The notes under the pieces are model-generated. The model saw nothing but the letters and a program-made list of their open reading frames with translations, did not search any database and was not told the DNA's origin. 64,000 nt of DNA from Candidatus Kurthia intestinigallinarum (lineage in GTDB: Bacteria; Bacillota; Bacilli; Bacillales_A; Planococcaceae). Both the position numbers and the translations under genes were made by a program. The stretch lies in assembly GCF_003991225.1 (NCBI RefSeq), contig NZ_JTFC01000032.1, positions 1-64,000 of the forward strand. The letters are read 5' to 3'. This document shows, one piece after another, positions 36,952 through 46,851 of this stretch (positions within the stretch are counted from its first letter, which is position 1; each line of letters starts with the position of its first letter).

Positions 36952-37050
36952 CGTTATGTAGCACCCGTGCTACAACCGCACTGAAACAGTTTTAAAGTTT
37001 TCGTTAAGAAACACTGCTTGAAGGCGAGTCTGAGTCAATTAAGGAGGTGC
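36952..37050 (+). ncRNA. Ribosomal protein L21 leader
   Basis: The 5' leader of rplU contains TAGCACCCGTGCTA (hairpin at 36959-36972), ACCGCACTGAAACAG, AAAGTTTTCGTTAAGAAAC and CTGCTTGAAGGCGAG. This arrangement matches the Firmicutes L21 leader family, an RNA thought to let L21 control its own operon. The ends are approximate. Confidence 0.85.
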
Positions 37051-37054
37051 AGTT

Positions 37055-37363
37055 ATGTACGCAATTATCGAAACTGGTGGTAAACAAATCAAAGTAGAAG
37101 CTGGCCAAGAAATCTACGTTGAGAAAATCAACGCAGAAGCTGGTGAAGTAGTAACTTTCGACAAAGTTCTTTTCGTTGGTGGTGACGCTGTTAAAGTGGG
37201 CGCTCCATTCGTAGAAGGCGCAACAGTTACAGCTAAAGTTGAAAAACAAGGTCGTCAAAAGAAAGTTACAGTTTTCAAACTTAAAGCTAAAAAGAACTAC
37301 CGTCGTAAACAAGGTCACCGTCAACCATACACTAAATTAGTAGTTGAAGCTATCAACGCTTAA
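37055..37363 (+). CDS. rplU: Large-subunit ribosomal protein L21
   Basis: The 102-residue basic protein has the L21 signatures [18 protein letters not shown] at the start and [17 protein letters not shown] near the end. It binds 23S rRNA in the 50S subunit. AAGGAGGTG precedes ATG 37055. It is the first gene of rplU-prp-rpmA. Confidence 0.98.
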   Translation: MYAIIETGGKQIKVEAGQEIYVEKINAEAGEVVTFDKVLFVGGDAVKVGAPFVEGATVTAKVEKQGRQKKVTVFKLKAKKNYRRKQGHRQPYTKLVVEAINA

Positions 37364-37379
37364 TAAGTGAGGTGACAAT

Positions 37380-37721
37380 ATGATTACTGTTGAGATTCAT
37401 TCTACTGAAGAACGCAAATCATATGGCTTTGAATTTTCAGGTCATGCCTACTCTGGCGATCCTGGTCGTGATTTAGTTTGTGCGGGTGCATCGGCTATTG
37501 CCTTTGGTACAGTCAATGCAATCAATCAACTATTACAAATCACACCTGGCATTGAACAAGGTGATGAGGGCGGCTTTTTATCCGTCGTTATCGATCCTTC
37601 TGATTTGGACACTGAAACCGATGCAAAACTGCAAATTATTCTTCAAACAATGGTAACCCAAGTGTATACAATGGTTGCTAGTTATGGAGATTTTATCGAG
37701 TTAAAATATAAAATGATGTAG
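37380..37721 (+). CDS. prp: Ribosomal-processing cysteine protease Prp
   Basis: The 113-residue protein (YsxB family) has the catalytic histidine H22 in SGHAYSG and the cysteine C34 in DLVCAGASA, matching the positions known in Staphylococcus aureus Prp. Prp removes the N-terminal extension of ribosomal protein L27. It lies between the L21 and L27 genes, and the L27 encoded next door carries the matching cleavage site. Confidence 0.95.
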   Translation: MITVEIHSTEERKSYGFEFSGHAYSGDPGRDLVCAGASAIAFGTVNAINQLLQITPGIEQGDEGGFLSVVIDPSDLDTETDAKLQIILQTMVTQVYTMVASYGDFIELKYKMM

Positions 37722-37733
37722 GAGGTGGAACAT

Positions 37734-38030
37734 ATGTTACTAGTATCTTTAGATTTACAGTTCTTCTCATCTAAAAAAGGTGTAGGTTCTACTAAAAATG
37801 GTCGTGACTCTCAGTCAAAACGCTTAGGCGCTAAACGTGCTGATGGTCAATTTACATCTGCTGGTTCTATTTTATACCGTCAACGCGGTACTAAAATTTA
37901 CCCAGGTGAAAACGTAGGCCGCGGTGGTGACGATACTTTATTCGCGAAAGTGGACGGCGTTGTTAAATTCGAACGTTTAGGCCGCGATAAGAAAAAAGTT
38001 AGCGTATACCCTGTAGCTCAAGAAGCTTAA
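37734..38030 (+). CDS. rpmA: Large-subunit ribosomal protein L27, with Prp-cleaved N-terminal extension
   Basis: The 98-residue protein begins [11 protein letters not shown] followed by [16 protein letters not shown]. In Firmicutes L27 is made with this extension and cut after the FF by Prp, exposing the N-terminus that reaches the peptidyl-transferase centre. AGGAGGTGG six to seven bases upstream sets ATG 37734 as the start instead of the GTG at 37725. A strong terminator follows. Confidence 0.97.
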   Translation: MLLVSLDLQFFSSKKGVGSTKNGRDSQSKRLGAKRADGQFTSAGSILYRQRGTKIYPGENVGRGGDDTLFAKVDGVVKFERLGRDKKKVSVYPVAQEA

Positions 38031-38046
38031 TTTAAGAGCACTCACT

Positions 38047-38077
38047 AAAGGACTGCATGTGTTGCAGTCCTTTTTTT
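38047..38077 (+). terminator. Intrinsic terminator of rplU-prp-rpmA
   Basis: AAAGGACTGCA (38047-38057) pairs perfectly with TGCAGTCCTTT (38063-38073), followed by T. Confidence 0.95.
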
Positions 38078-38094
38078 GTGACAATGGAACGGCT

Positions 38095-38157
38095 TGCGTT
38101 ATGCGGAGTCGTCCTTTTTTTGTTGAAACATCTCTTTTCAACACATTTCATAACGCA
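38095..38157. repeat. Nested inverted repeats upstream of spo0B
   Basis: TGCGTTATG (38095-38103) is repeated in inverted form as CATAACGCA (38149-38157). Inside it, GTTGAAA (38122-38128) pairs with TTTCAAC (38136-38142). The structure ends just before an extended -10 element, TGGTATACT (38173-38181), that probably starts spo0B-obg-pheB-pheA. Confidence 0.55.
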
Positions 38158-38217
38158 TTTCTGATAGAAAATTGGTATACTAAAAACATGAACATCTCAT
38201 CGAAGGAGCGTGTACTT

Positions 38218-38754
38218 GTGACAGAACGGCCATTAACGATAAATGAGGTGTTGCGCTTTGTTCATCATGATTTTATGAATCAGCTGCAACTTGTGAAAAT
38301 GAACCTTGATTTAGAACGGGTTGAGGCCGCTCAATCTGCGATGAGTGACATCGTAGAAGCGTCTCAAACTTTCTTTAATATAAATAGATTAGGTATTCAA
38401 AGAACAATTGAATGGCTCCACACGGCTTCGTGGCGCTTTCCATCATTAGAAATATTGATCGATTGCAATATAGAAGGTACGGCGCGAGAGTCATGGGACG
38501 AGCCTTTGCGCGATTGTTTAGAGCAATCTGTACAAGCAATTTACAAGGGACTTGATCCTTTAGTAGAACAACGACTTTCATTAAATGTTTTTGCGAATGA
38601 AATAGAATTTGAGATTTCATTTGATTTTATAGGGAAAACGTCAACGAAAACAATTTCGTTTGATTTGACAGGTACCGAGTTACAACTAGAGGAACCCTCT
38701 TTTTGTGAAGAACGTTGGTATTATAGTATTTACGCCCATAAGGAGGGACTTTAA
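38218..38754 (+). CDS. spo0B: Spo0B, sporulation phosphotransferase
   Basis: The product is 178 residues from GTG 38218, which follows AAGGAG at 38203-38208. EVLRFVHHDFMNQLQLVKMN carries the phosphoacceptor histidine (H17) in the HDxMN context of Spo0B. The remainder fits the degenerate ATPase-like C-terminal domain that binds no ATP. Spo0B moves phosphate from Spo0F to Spo0A in the sporulation phosphorelay. B. subtilis Spo0B is a little longer at the N-terminus. It precedes obg by three bases, as in Bacillus, and is therefore co-transcribed with it. Confidence 0.88.
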   Translation: MTERPLTINEVLRFVHHDFMNQLQLVKMNLDLERVEAAQSAMSDIVEASQTFFNINRLGIQRTIEWLHTASWRFPSLEILIDCNIEGTARESWDEPLRDCLEQSVQAIYKGLDPLVEQRLSLNVFANEIEFEISFDFIGKTSTKTISFDLTGTELQLEEPSFCEERWYYSIYAHKEGL

Positions 38755-38757
38755 ACA

Positions 38758-40047
38758 ATGTTTGTAGACCACGTAAAAGTTTATGTAAAAGGTGGTGACG
38801 GCGGGGACGGTATGGTAGCGTTCCGCCGCGAAAAATTTATTCCGAATGGTGGCCCAGCAGGTGGCGACGGCGGTAAAGGTGGCGACCTAGTCTTCAAAGT
38901 AGATGAAGGCTTACGTACATTAATGGATTTCCGTTTCAAACGCCATTTCAAAGCACAAAACGGTGAAAATGGGATGAGTAAAAACGCGCACGGTCGCGGT
39001 GCGAAACCATATGTTGTTCCTGTACCACCAGGTACGGTTGTAACAGAAGAAGGCACTGGTCGAGTAATTGCCGATTTAGTTGAAGATGGCCAAGAAGCAA
39101 TTATCGCTCGCGGTGGTCGTGGTGGTCGTGGGAACTCTCGTTTCGCGACACCTGCAAATCCAGCGCCAGAATTATCTGAAAAAGGTGAGCCAGGACAAGA
39201 ACTTAATGTTATATTAGAGTTAAAAGTTTTAGCAGATGTTGGTTTAGTTGGTTTCCCAAGCGTTGGTAAATCAACATTATTATCCGTTGTATCATCTGCA
39301 AAACCGAAGATTGGTGCTTATCACTTCACAACAATCGTTCCAAACTTAGGAATGGTACAAGTTGGCGAAGGTAAATCATTCGCAATGGCGGATTTACCAG
39401 GTCTAATTGAAGGTGCAGCACAAGGTGTCGGCTTAGGTCACCAATTCCTACGTCATATCGAACGTACACGTGTTATCGTACATGTTATTGACATGAGTGG
39501 TATGGAAGGTCGCGACCCGTATGAAGACTATTTAACAATCAATAAAGAGTTAGAAGAATATAACTTACGCTTAACTGAGCGTCCTCAGCTGATTGTTGCT
39601 AACAAAATGGACATGCCAAATGCGGAAGAAAACTTAGAAGTATTCCGTAAAAAAATTGGTGATGAAGCGAAAGTTTTCGCAATTTCAGCTATTTCTCGTC
39701 AAGGATTACAAGAACTACTTTACGAAATTGATGCGCTATTAGATGTAACACCTGAGTTCTTACTTCATGATGTTGAAGAAGAAGAAACAGATGCTACAGT
39801 TCTATATAAACACGAAGCGAAAGGTCCAGATTTCGTCGTATCACGCGATGAAGATGGTGCATTCGTATTAAGTGGCGATACAATTGAACGTCTATTCAAA
39901 ATGACAGACTTCAGCCGTGAAGAATCTGTACGTCGTTTCGCACGTCAAATGCGTGGTATGGGTGTTGATGAAGCACTTCGCGATAATGGCATCGAAAATG
40001 GCGATACAGTACGAATCCTGAAATTTGAATTCGAATTTGTCGATTAG
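38758..40047 (+). CDS. obg: Obg/CgtA GTPase
   Basis: The 429-residue essential GTPase has the glycine-rich Obg fold (residues 1-158, with many GGxGG turns), the GTPase domain with G1 GFPSVGKST near residue 165 and G3 DLPGLIEGA, and the C-terminal OCT domain. Obg acts in 50S assembly and in the stress and (p)ppGpp response; in B. subtilis it is also needed for Spo0A activation. It directly follows spo0B. Confidence 0.97.
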   Translation: MFVDHVKVYVKGGDGGDGMVAFRREKFIPNGGPAGGDGGKGGDLVFKVDEGLRTLMDFRFKRHFKAQNGENGMSKNAHGRGAKPYVVPVPPGTVVTEEGTGRVIADLVEDGQEAIIARGGRGGRGNSRFATPANPAPELSEKGEPGQELNVILELKVLADVGLVGFPSVGKSTLLSVVSSAKPKIGAYHFTTIVPNLGMVQVGEGKSFAMADLPGLIEGAAQGVGLGHQFLRHIERTRVIVHVIDMSGMEGRDPYEDYLTINKELEEYNLRLTERPQLIVANKMDMPNAEENLEVFRKKIGDEAKVFAISAISRQGLQELLYEIDALLDVTPEFLLHDVEEEETDATVLYKHEAKGPDFVVSRDEDGAFVLSGDTIERLFKMTDFSREESVRRFARQMRGMGVDEALRDNGIENGDTVRILKFEFEFVD

Positions 40048-40065
40048 TGATAAGGGGGGAAAGAC

Positions 40066-40521
40066 ATGAAAAATGTAGCGGATCAACGTTACTATTTAGT
40101 TCGTGAAGATGTATTAACAGATGCTATGCAAAAAACTTTGCAGGCAAAACATTTGCTTCAAACAGGCTCAGTATCTTCAATTTGGGATGCTGTAAAAGAA
40201 GTCGATTTATCTCGTAGTGCTTTTTATAAGTATCGAGATGCTGTTTTTCCCTTCCACTCTATTGTGCAAGAACGCATTTTAACGGTTTTCTTACAATTAG
40301 AGGATCGTAAAGGAACGTTAGCTCGTTTGCTCTCCACAGTGACGGAGACGCATTGTAATGTGTTAACGATTCACCAAACGATCCCTATCCAAGGAAGAGC
40401 GAATGTCACATTATCTCTTGATGTAACGGCAATGGACGTAGAATTAGATGATTTATTACAAAATCTTAAAAAATTAGATTTTGTGGAATCAGCTGAAGTT
40501 ATTAGTTCAGGAGCGTTATAA
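40066..40521 (+). CDS. pheB: ACT domain protein PheB
   Basis: The 151-residue protein has a helix-turn-helix-like start (SSIWDAVKEVDLSRSAFYKYRDAVFPF) and a C-terminal ACT domain (LEDRKGTLARLLSTVTETHCNVLTI in outline). It belongs to the UPF0735 family. Its regulatory role is not well established despite the gene name. It lies between obg and pheA, as in Bacillus. AAGGGGGGAAAG precedes ATG 40066. Confidence 0.92.
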   Translation: MKNVADQRYYLVREDVLTDAMQKTLQAKHLLQTGSVSSIWDAVKEVDLSRSAFYKYRDAVFPFHSIVQERILTVFLQLEDRKGTLARLLSTVTETHCNVLTIHQTIPIQGRANVTLSLDVTAMDVELDDLLQNLKKLDFVESAEVISSGAL

Positions 40522-40537
40522 CGAGAGGGGAATTTTC

Positions 40538-41401
40538 GTGGCAGAAAAAGAATGGGAAAATCGTGTGGCCTATTTAGGCCCTGAAGGTACATTTACGCAT
40601 TTAGCAACAAAACGTTTGTTTGAAAACGATTGGTTGATTCCAGTAAAAACGATTCCTGAGTGTATAGAGGCCGTTTCGGAAGGGCAGGTAGATTTAGCTG
40701 TCGTGCCGATTGAAAACGCCTTAGAAGGAATTGTGCCACTTACAATCGACTATTTATATCATGAAGCAAATTTATTTGTAGCTGCTGAGATGGCGATTCC
40801 AATTGCACAACATTTGATGGTTAACAAAGCACAGCTAGAGAACTGGGAAAACGTTGAACATATTTATTCACACTCACATGCACTTGCGCAGTGTCATAAA
40901 TATTTATACTATCGTTTCCGTACAGTGCCGCAGGAAGCGCATTCCTCTACAGCAGCAGCAGCCAAATATGTGTCAGAGCATCCAGAGGAATGTGTCGCAG
41001 CGATTGCTAATGAAGCAGCGGCTGCACAATATGATTTAGCGATTGTTGAATCCAATATTCATGATTTTCATTTCAACCATACGCGCTTTTTCGTGCTATC
41101 GAAAAGTAATATTCGTGTCGAATCACTTACACATGATGAACAAGTTAAAACAACATTAATGGTGAAATTACCAAATGATAATCCAGGGGCACTGCATCAA
41201 TTATTATCTGTGTTCTCATGGAGACGTTTGAATTTGAGTAAAATCGAATCTCGTCCTCTTAAAACGAAACTAGGAGAATATTTCTTCATTGTTGATGTGT
41301 TAGAAGATGAACGTGTACCGATGATGCAAGGAGCAATGGAAGAGTTACGTGCTCTGGGTTGTTCTGTTAAATCACTCGGAAGCTATTATATGTTTGAATA
41401 A
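40538..41401 (+). CDS. pheA: Prephenate dehydratase
   Basis: The 287-residue enzyme converts prephenate to phenylpyruvate in phenylalanine synthesis. The catalytic domain starts with VAYLGPEGTFTHLA and contains the TRFF motif (NHTRFFVLS). The ACT domain contains the ESRP motif (KIESRPLKTKLGEYFFI) that binds phenylalanine for feedback control. GTG 40538 behind GAGAGGGGAA is preferred to the longer start at 40481. It ends at a bidirectional terminator. Confidence 0.96.
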   Translation: MAEKEWENRVAYLGPEGTFTHLATKRLFENDWLIPVKTIPECIEAVSEGQVDLAVVPIENALEGIVPLTIDYLYHEANLFVAAEMAIPIAQHLMVNKAQLENWENVEHIYSHSHALAQCHKYLYYRFRTVPQEAHSSTAAAAKYVSEHPEECVAAIANEAAAAQYDLAIVESNIHDFHFNHTRFFVLSKSNIRVESLTHDEQVKTTLMVKLPNDNPGALHQLLSVFSWRRLNLSKIESRPLKTKLGEYFFIVDVLEDERVPMMQGAMEELRALGCSVKSLGSYYMFE

Positions 41402-41446
41402 AAAAAGAGTTCGCCTTTAGCAATTTGCTAGGACGAACTCTTTTTT
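41402..41446. terminator. Bidirectional terminator between pheA and niaR
   Basis: AAAAAGAGTTCG pairs perfectly with CGAACTCTTTTT, with a second inner stem (TAGC and GCTA), serving both convergent genes. Confidence 0.95.
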
Positions 41447-41447
41447 A

Positions 41448-41975
41448 TTAGTCTTCGACGATAAAGCCATGTAGGCGTAACTGTTGTTCAGCAGCATCTA
41501 ATTTCTCTTCAGAGTCGGCTGTCAATGTGTGTAGGTGAGCGCCCTCTGTCAATTCAAGTAGCGGGGAGGCAGCAGTTTCACTCATGCGTTTTAAAAATTG
41601 TGTGACATCAAAGCGGCTCGAAACCATGATGGATGCAGTTAAGTCACCGTAAACTGGATGAACAATTGTTACATCTTTAACGGTAACACCTGCATCAACT
41701 AATAAATTCAATTCTTCTTCCGTTTGATCAGCACGATGATGACTAGCAATTTGACGTTCAACTATTTCTTCATGCGGCTGCACAAAATATAAGTAGCCCT
41801 GACTTGTGGCAATAATGGGTTCATTACGTGCTTTCAGTAGTGCCATATCATTAACAATAACTTGGCGTGATACGTTTGAACGTTTTGCTAAATCTGTACC
41901 TGTAATTGCGGCACGCTCTGTTTTTAGTAAATCGATTAGAAAGGCGCGACGTTCTTCGCCTAATAATTTTTTCAT
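41448..41975 (-). CDS. niaR: Niacin-responsive transcriptional repressor NiaR
   Basis: The 175-residue protein has an N-terminal winged helix (LLKTERAAITGTDLAKRSNVSRQVIVNDMALLK) and a C-terminal 3H domain with its conserved histidines (VHPVYGDLTASI and GAHLHTL). NiaR/YrxA represses NAD biosynthesis and niacin transport genes when niacin is plentiful. AGAGGTGA upstream of ATG 41975 rules out the longer start. In B. subtilis it lies near nadABC, which are absent here. It is divergent from ruvA. Confidence 0.92.
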   Translation of the reverse strand: MKKLLGEERRAFLIDLLKTERAAITGTDLAKRSNVSRQVIVNDMALLKARNEPIIATSQGYLYFVQPHEEIVERQIASHHRADQTEEELNLLVDAGVTVKDVTIVHPVYGDLTASIMVSSRFDVTQFLKRMSETAASPLLELTEGAHLHTLTADSEEKLDAAEQQLRLHGFIVED

Positions 41976-42123
41976 AATAATCACCTCTAAATACGTTTCG
42001 CATAATGTGCATACATAGTGTACCATTAAATATTAGGGATTCGCATTAAAACTGATAATGCGAGCCGTTTATGATAAAATGAGAATATGTGTTTGGATAT
42101 TTTATTTAAAGGAGCAAACAATC

Positions 42124-42744
42124 ATGTATGATTACATAAAAGGTGTTGTGACACGTATTACACCAGAATATATTGTGATGGAGCAAGGTGGAATTGGCTA
42201 TCAATTAAATACACCTAATCCATATGCTTTTCATCAAAGCGAAGAGCTTGTACAAGTTTTTACGCATTTACAAGTGCGCGAAGATGCGCATGTATTATTT
42301 GGCTTCACATCACTTGAACAGCGTGAGTTATTCCGTAAATTAATCCAAGTATCGGGTATTGGTCCAAAAGGCGCGCTTGCGATTGTCGGAAGCGGCACGC
42401 CAAATGCGGTTGTGACAGCAATTGAGCAAGAAGATGAAAAATTCCTTGTGAAATTCCCGGGTGTGGGTAAGAAAACAGCGCGTCAAATGATTTTAGATTT
42501 AAAAGGCAAGCTCGATCAATTCCTTGAAAATATTGACCTTAAAAGTGCTGAAGATGAATTGCCTTTATTCGGCGTTAATGCGTATCAACATGAATTAGAC
42601 GAAGCCATGCTAGCACTTGCTGCATTAGGCTATTCAGAACGTGAGCTTGAAAAAGTAACGAAAATTTTAGCAGATGATGAAAATTTAACGACAACAGAAG
42701 CTTATATGAAACAAGCACTGAAATTATTATTAAAGCAACAATAA
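42124..42744 (+). CDS. ruvA: Holliday junction DNA helicase subunit RuvA
   Basis: The 206-residue protein has an OB-fold start ([20 protein letters not shown]), two helix-hairpin-helix motifs ([13 protein letters not shown] and [16 protein letters not shown]) and a C-terminal domain that contacts RuvB. It binds four-way junctions. AAAGGAG at 42107 places the start at ATG 42124. It is followed by ruvB 16 bases later. Confidence 0.97.
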   Translation: MYDYIKGVVTRITPEYIVMEQGGIGYQLNTPNPYAFHQSEELVQVFTHLQVREDAHVLFGFTSLEQRELFRKLIQVSGIGPKGALAIVGSGTPNAVVTAIEQEDEKFLVKFPGVGKKTARQMILDLKGKLDQFLENIDLKSAEDELPLFGVNAYQHELDEAMLALAALGYSERELEKVTKILADDENLTTTEAYMKQALKLLLKQQ

Positions 42745-42760
42745 GAGAGGAGGACGTTCG

Positions 42761-43765
42761 ATGGATGATCGCGTCGTAACAAGAAGCGCTACAAATTTTG
42801 ATGAGTCATTTGAATTATCGTTACGTCCACAAAATTTACAACAATATATTGGACAACAAAAAGTAAAAAAGAATTTAAAAATCTTTATTGAAGCCGCAAA
42901 AATGCGCGAAGAGTCATTAGACCATGTATTATTATATGGCCCACCAGGACTTGGTAAAACGACATTAGCAGCCGTTATTGCCAATGAGATGGGGGTTAAT
43001 ATCCGCATGACAAGTGGCCCTGCTATTGAACGTCCAGGGGATTTAGCGGCCATTTTAAGTGACCTTGAGCCGGGTGATGTGTTATTTATTGATGAAATTC
43101 ATCGCCTACCTCGTTCGATCGAAGAAGTACTCTATCCTGCAATGGAAGACTACTGTCTCGATATCGTTGTCGGAAAAGGGCCAGCTGCTCGTTCTGTACG
43201 CCTAGATTTACCACCATTTACATTAGTTGGGGCAACTACAAGGTCCGGCGCGCTATCTGCTCCACTTCGAGACCGTTTTGGTGTATTATTACGGTTGGAC
43301 TATTATGATGAGGAAGCATTAGCCGAAATTGTAAAACGTAGTTCATCTTTATTTGACGTGGCGATTGACGACCAAGCTTCTGTTGAATTAGCTCGTCGCT
43401 CACGTGGGACACCACGTATTGCCAATCGTCTATTAAAGCGTGTACGAGATTATGCGCAGGTCATTGGAGACGGAGCCATTACAATTGATTTATCCAAAAC
43501 AGCATTAGAGCTCTTACAGGTCGATCCATTAGGGCTTGACCATATTGATCGTAAATTGATGGAGACGATGATTGAACGCTTCCGCGGAGGTCCTGTAGGG
43601 CTTGATACAATTGCGGCAAGTATCGGTGAAGAGTCAATGACGATCGAAGATGTATATGAGCCGTACTTAATGCAAATTGGGTTTATTCAACGTACACCAC
43701 GCGGACGTATGGCAACAGCGCCAGCGTACGAGCATTTTGGCTATAGCTACCCATCTGAAACTTAA
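42761..43765 (+). CDS. ruvB: Holliday junction branch migration helicase RuvB
   Basis: The 334-residue AAA+ motor drives branch migration with RuvA. Walker A is [11 protein letters not shown] (near residue 60), Walker B is LFIDEIHRL, and a C-terminal winged helix ends with [20 protein letters not shown] precedes ATG 42761. It is followed by queA, as in B. subtilis. Confidence 0.98.
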   Translation: MDDRVVTRSATNFDESFELSLRPQNLQQYIGQQKVKKNLKIFIEAAKMREESLDHVLLYGPPGLGKTTLAAVIANEMGVNIRMTSGPAIERPGDLAAILSDLEPGDVLFIDEIHRLPRSIEEVLYPAMEDYCLDIVVGKGPAARSVRLDLPPFTLVGATTRSGALSAPLRDRFGVLLRLDYYDEEALAEIVKRSSSLFDVAIDDQASVELARRSRGTPRIANRLLKRVRDYAQVIGDGAITIDLSKTALELLQVDPLGLDHIDRKLMETMIERFRGGPVGLDTIAASIGEESMTIEDVYEPYLMQIGFIQRTPRGRMATAPAYEHFGYSYPSET

Positions 43766-43785
43766 AGAAAAGAAGGAACAAACTG

Positions 43786-44832
43786 ATGAAATTAGAAGAT
43801 TTTGATTACTACCTACCAGAAGAATTAATCGCGCAAGTACCACTTGAAAATCGTGCAGCGAGTCGTTTAATGGTATTAAATAAAGAAACAGGCGAAGTGG
43901 AACATCACCATTTCCCACATATTGTCGACGAATTAGAAAAAGGCGATTGCCTTATTTTAAATGACACACGTGTATTACCAGCTCGTTTAATCGGTGAAAA
44001 GAAAGACACTGGTGCACATATCGAAGTATTATTAATTAAACAAACTGAAAACGATGAATGGGAAACACTTGTAAAACCAGCAAAACGTATTAAAGAAGGT
44101 ACCGTTGTATCATTTGGTAATGGCTTACTAACTGCTACATGTACAAGTGAAATGGACCATGGTGGCCGTAAATTTAAATTTGACTATGAAGGAATTTTTA
44201 TCGAAATTCTAGAAAAATTAGGTACAATGCCTCTTCCTCCATACATTCACGAGAAATTAGATGACCAAGAGCGCTATCAGACTGTATACTCTAAAGAGTT
44301 GGGTTCTGCGGCTGCACCAACAGCAGGTCTACATTTCACAGAAGAAATTCTAGATGCAATCCGTGCAAAAGGTGTAGAAGTTGCTTTCGTGACACTTCAC
44401 GTTGGTATCGGTACATTCCGTCCTGTTAGTGTTGATAATATCGAAGAACATGATATGCACGCGGAATTTTACAATCTTCCAGAAGATACAGCGAAAATTA
44501 TTAATGATACAAAAGCGAATGGTGGTCGTGTTATTACAGTTGGTACAACGTCAACACGTACACTTGAAACAGTCGCTCAAAATAATAATGGCGAAATTGT
44601 CGCTGAATCTGGTTGGTCAAAAATCTTTATTTACCCAGGTTTTGAATACAAAGCAATTGATGGTATGGTAACAAACTTCCACTTACCAAAATCTTCACTT
44701 GTGATGATGATTAGTGCATTATCAAGTCGTGAAAACGTCTTAAACGCATATAAAATCGCTGTAGAAAACAAATATCGCTTCTTCAGCTTTGGTGATGCAA
44801 TGTTTATTCGCCCACAAAAGAAAGGAAATTAA
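43786..44832 (+). CDS. queA: S-adenosylmethionine:tRNA ribosyltransferase-isomerase
   Basis: The 348-residue enzyme transfers the ribosyl part of SAM to preQ1 in tRNA to form epoxyqueuosine. [15 protein letters not shown] near residue 60 and [12 protein letters not shown] near residue 180 are family motifs. AGAAGGAAC precedes ATG 43786. It works after Tgt, encoded three bases downstream of its stop. Confidence 0.97.
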   Translation: MKLEDFDYYLPEELIAQVPLENRAASRLMVLNKETGEVEHHHFPHIVDELEKGDCLILNDTRVLPARLIGEKKDTGAHIEVLLIKQTENDEWETLVKPAKRIKEGTVVSFGNGLLTATCTSEMDHGGRKFKFDYEGIFIEILEKLGTMPLPPYIHEKLDDQERYQTVYSKELGSAAAPTAGLHFTEEILDAIRAKGVEVAFVTLHVGIGTFRPVSVDNIEEHDMHAEFYNLPEDTAKIINDTKANGGRVITVGTTSTRTLETVAQNNNGEIVAESGWSKIFIYPGFEYKAIDGMVTNFHLPKSSLVMMISALSSRENVLNAYKIAVENKYRFFSFGDAMFIRPQKKGN

Positions 44833-45981
<1,149 letters not shown>

Positions 45982-46030
45982 GTCTTGTATAATTATTTCT
46001 TGTATAGATAGAAAGGGGGACTAGATAGAA

Positions 46031-46309
46031 ATGGATTTAATGGGTTTATTACCAATGATCGTAATCATTGCATTAATGTACTTTATGTTAATTCGTCCGA
46101 GCCAAAAGCAACGTAAGAAACAACAAGAAATGCAAAATGCTTTATCACGTGGTAACAAAGTTGTCACAATTGGTGGCTTACACGGTACAGTTGAAGCAAT
46201 TGACGATTCAACAGTTGTTTTATCAATTGAAGATGGTTCAAAAGTACGCTTTGAGCGCGCTGCGATTCAACGTGTGTTAGAAGGCGAAGGCGTATCATTA
46301 ACAAAATAA
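46031..46309 (+). CDS. yajC: Sec translocon accessory protein YajC
   Basis: The 92-residue protein has one N-terminal transmembrane helix (about 3-20, ending MLIRPSQKQRKKQQEM) and a cytoplasmic domain with VVTIGGLHGTVEAIDD. YajC associates with SecDF. AAAGGGGG precedes ATG 46031. A terminator separates it from comN. Confidence 0.95.
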   Translation: MDLMGLLPMIVIIALMYFMLIRPSQKQRKKQQEMQNALSRGNKVVTIGGLHGTVEAIDDSTVVLSIEDGSKVRFERAAIQRVLEGEGVSLTK

Positions 46310-46325
46310 TAATGACGTTATAAGT

Positions 46326-46365
46326 CAAAAAGGATGTCCAAACGGGCGTCCTTTTCTTTTTTTGG
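46326..46365 (+). terminator. Intrinsic terminator after yajC
   Basis: AAAAGGATGTCC pairs with GGGCGTCCTTTT through two G-U pairs, followed by a T run. Confidence 0.85.
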
Positions 46366-46450
46366 CGAAATATTCCTACGTGAAGTGAGCGAGAGTTTCG
46401 AGTTCTTGGTATAATAACAATAGTATTCAAGTAAGAGGAGGTTGTTCAGC

Positions 46451-46684
46451 ATGGTCGCATTTAATGAATTGTACCAACAAGTCGCGTTCGTCCTATCGAT
46501 GAAATGCGAAGATTTTGCATTACAAGGGACACATCTTACACCAGAAGAGCTGTGGGAATTTTGCTTGAAGTATTTATGGCAGCATGAAAAACCAGAACAG
46601 CTTCATATCCATAGCTTAATTGCAGATTTATTTTCCTTATCGATGCAAGATTATTGGCGCCTGCATAGCGCGGAATCATCATAA
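46451..46684 (+). CDS. comN: Post-transcriptional regulator ComN family protein
   Basis: The 77-residue protein matches the small ComN (YrzD) family by its LSMKCEDFALQGTHLTPEELWEFCLKYLW region and its place between yajC and secDF. In B. subtilis ComN acts post-transcriptionally on the comE competence operon. AAGAGGAGG at 46432-46440 sets ATG 46451 as the start. The family call depends partly on synteny. Confidence 0.8.
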   Translation: MVAFNELYQQVAFVLSMKCEDFALQGTHLTPEELWEFCLKYLWQHEKPEQLHIHSLIADLFSLSMQDYWRLHSAESS

Positions 46685-46698
46685 TTTTTTGACGTCAT

Positions 46699-46727
46699 TT
46701 GACACAAACGCCAAGCTGTTTCATAAT
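46699..46727 (+). promoter_or_regulatory. SigA-type promoter of secDF
   Basis: TTGACA (46699-46704) and CATAAT (46722-46727) are separated by 17 bases, leaving a leader of about 115 bases before secDF. Confidence 0.75.
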
Positions 46728-46745
46728 AAGGCTGTTATGTAGAAA

Positions 46746-46817
46746 ATGGCAAAAGAGTATAGGTATATGTTCTTAATGCTTTATAAGAATAATATTTTCA
46801 TGTTATTATTTTTATAA
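46746..46817 (+). CDS. Possible hydrophobic leader peptide of secDF (23 aa)
   Basis: A 23-codon frame lies in the secDF leader. The peptide starts MAKEYRYMF and ends in a hydrophobic FMLLFL tail. Its second half covers two short hairpins, TTCTTA/TAAGAA and ATGTTAT/ATAACAT (46800-46806 with 46814-46820). There is no good ribosome site, the nearest AAGG being about 15 bases upstream, so this may be chance. Confidence 0.2.
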   Translation: MAKEYRYMFLMLYKNNIFMLLFL

Positions 46818-46851
46818 CATATTGTGGCATTCGTTTGAGGAGGATTTTTGA

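Noticed and set aside
38059-38217. A longer start for spo0B
   Set aside because: It would begin inside the rpmA terminator; AAGGAG and GTG 38218 give a normal Spo0B N-terminus.
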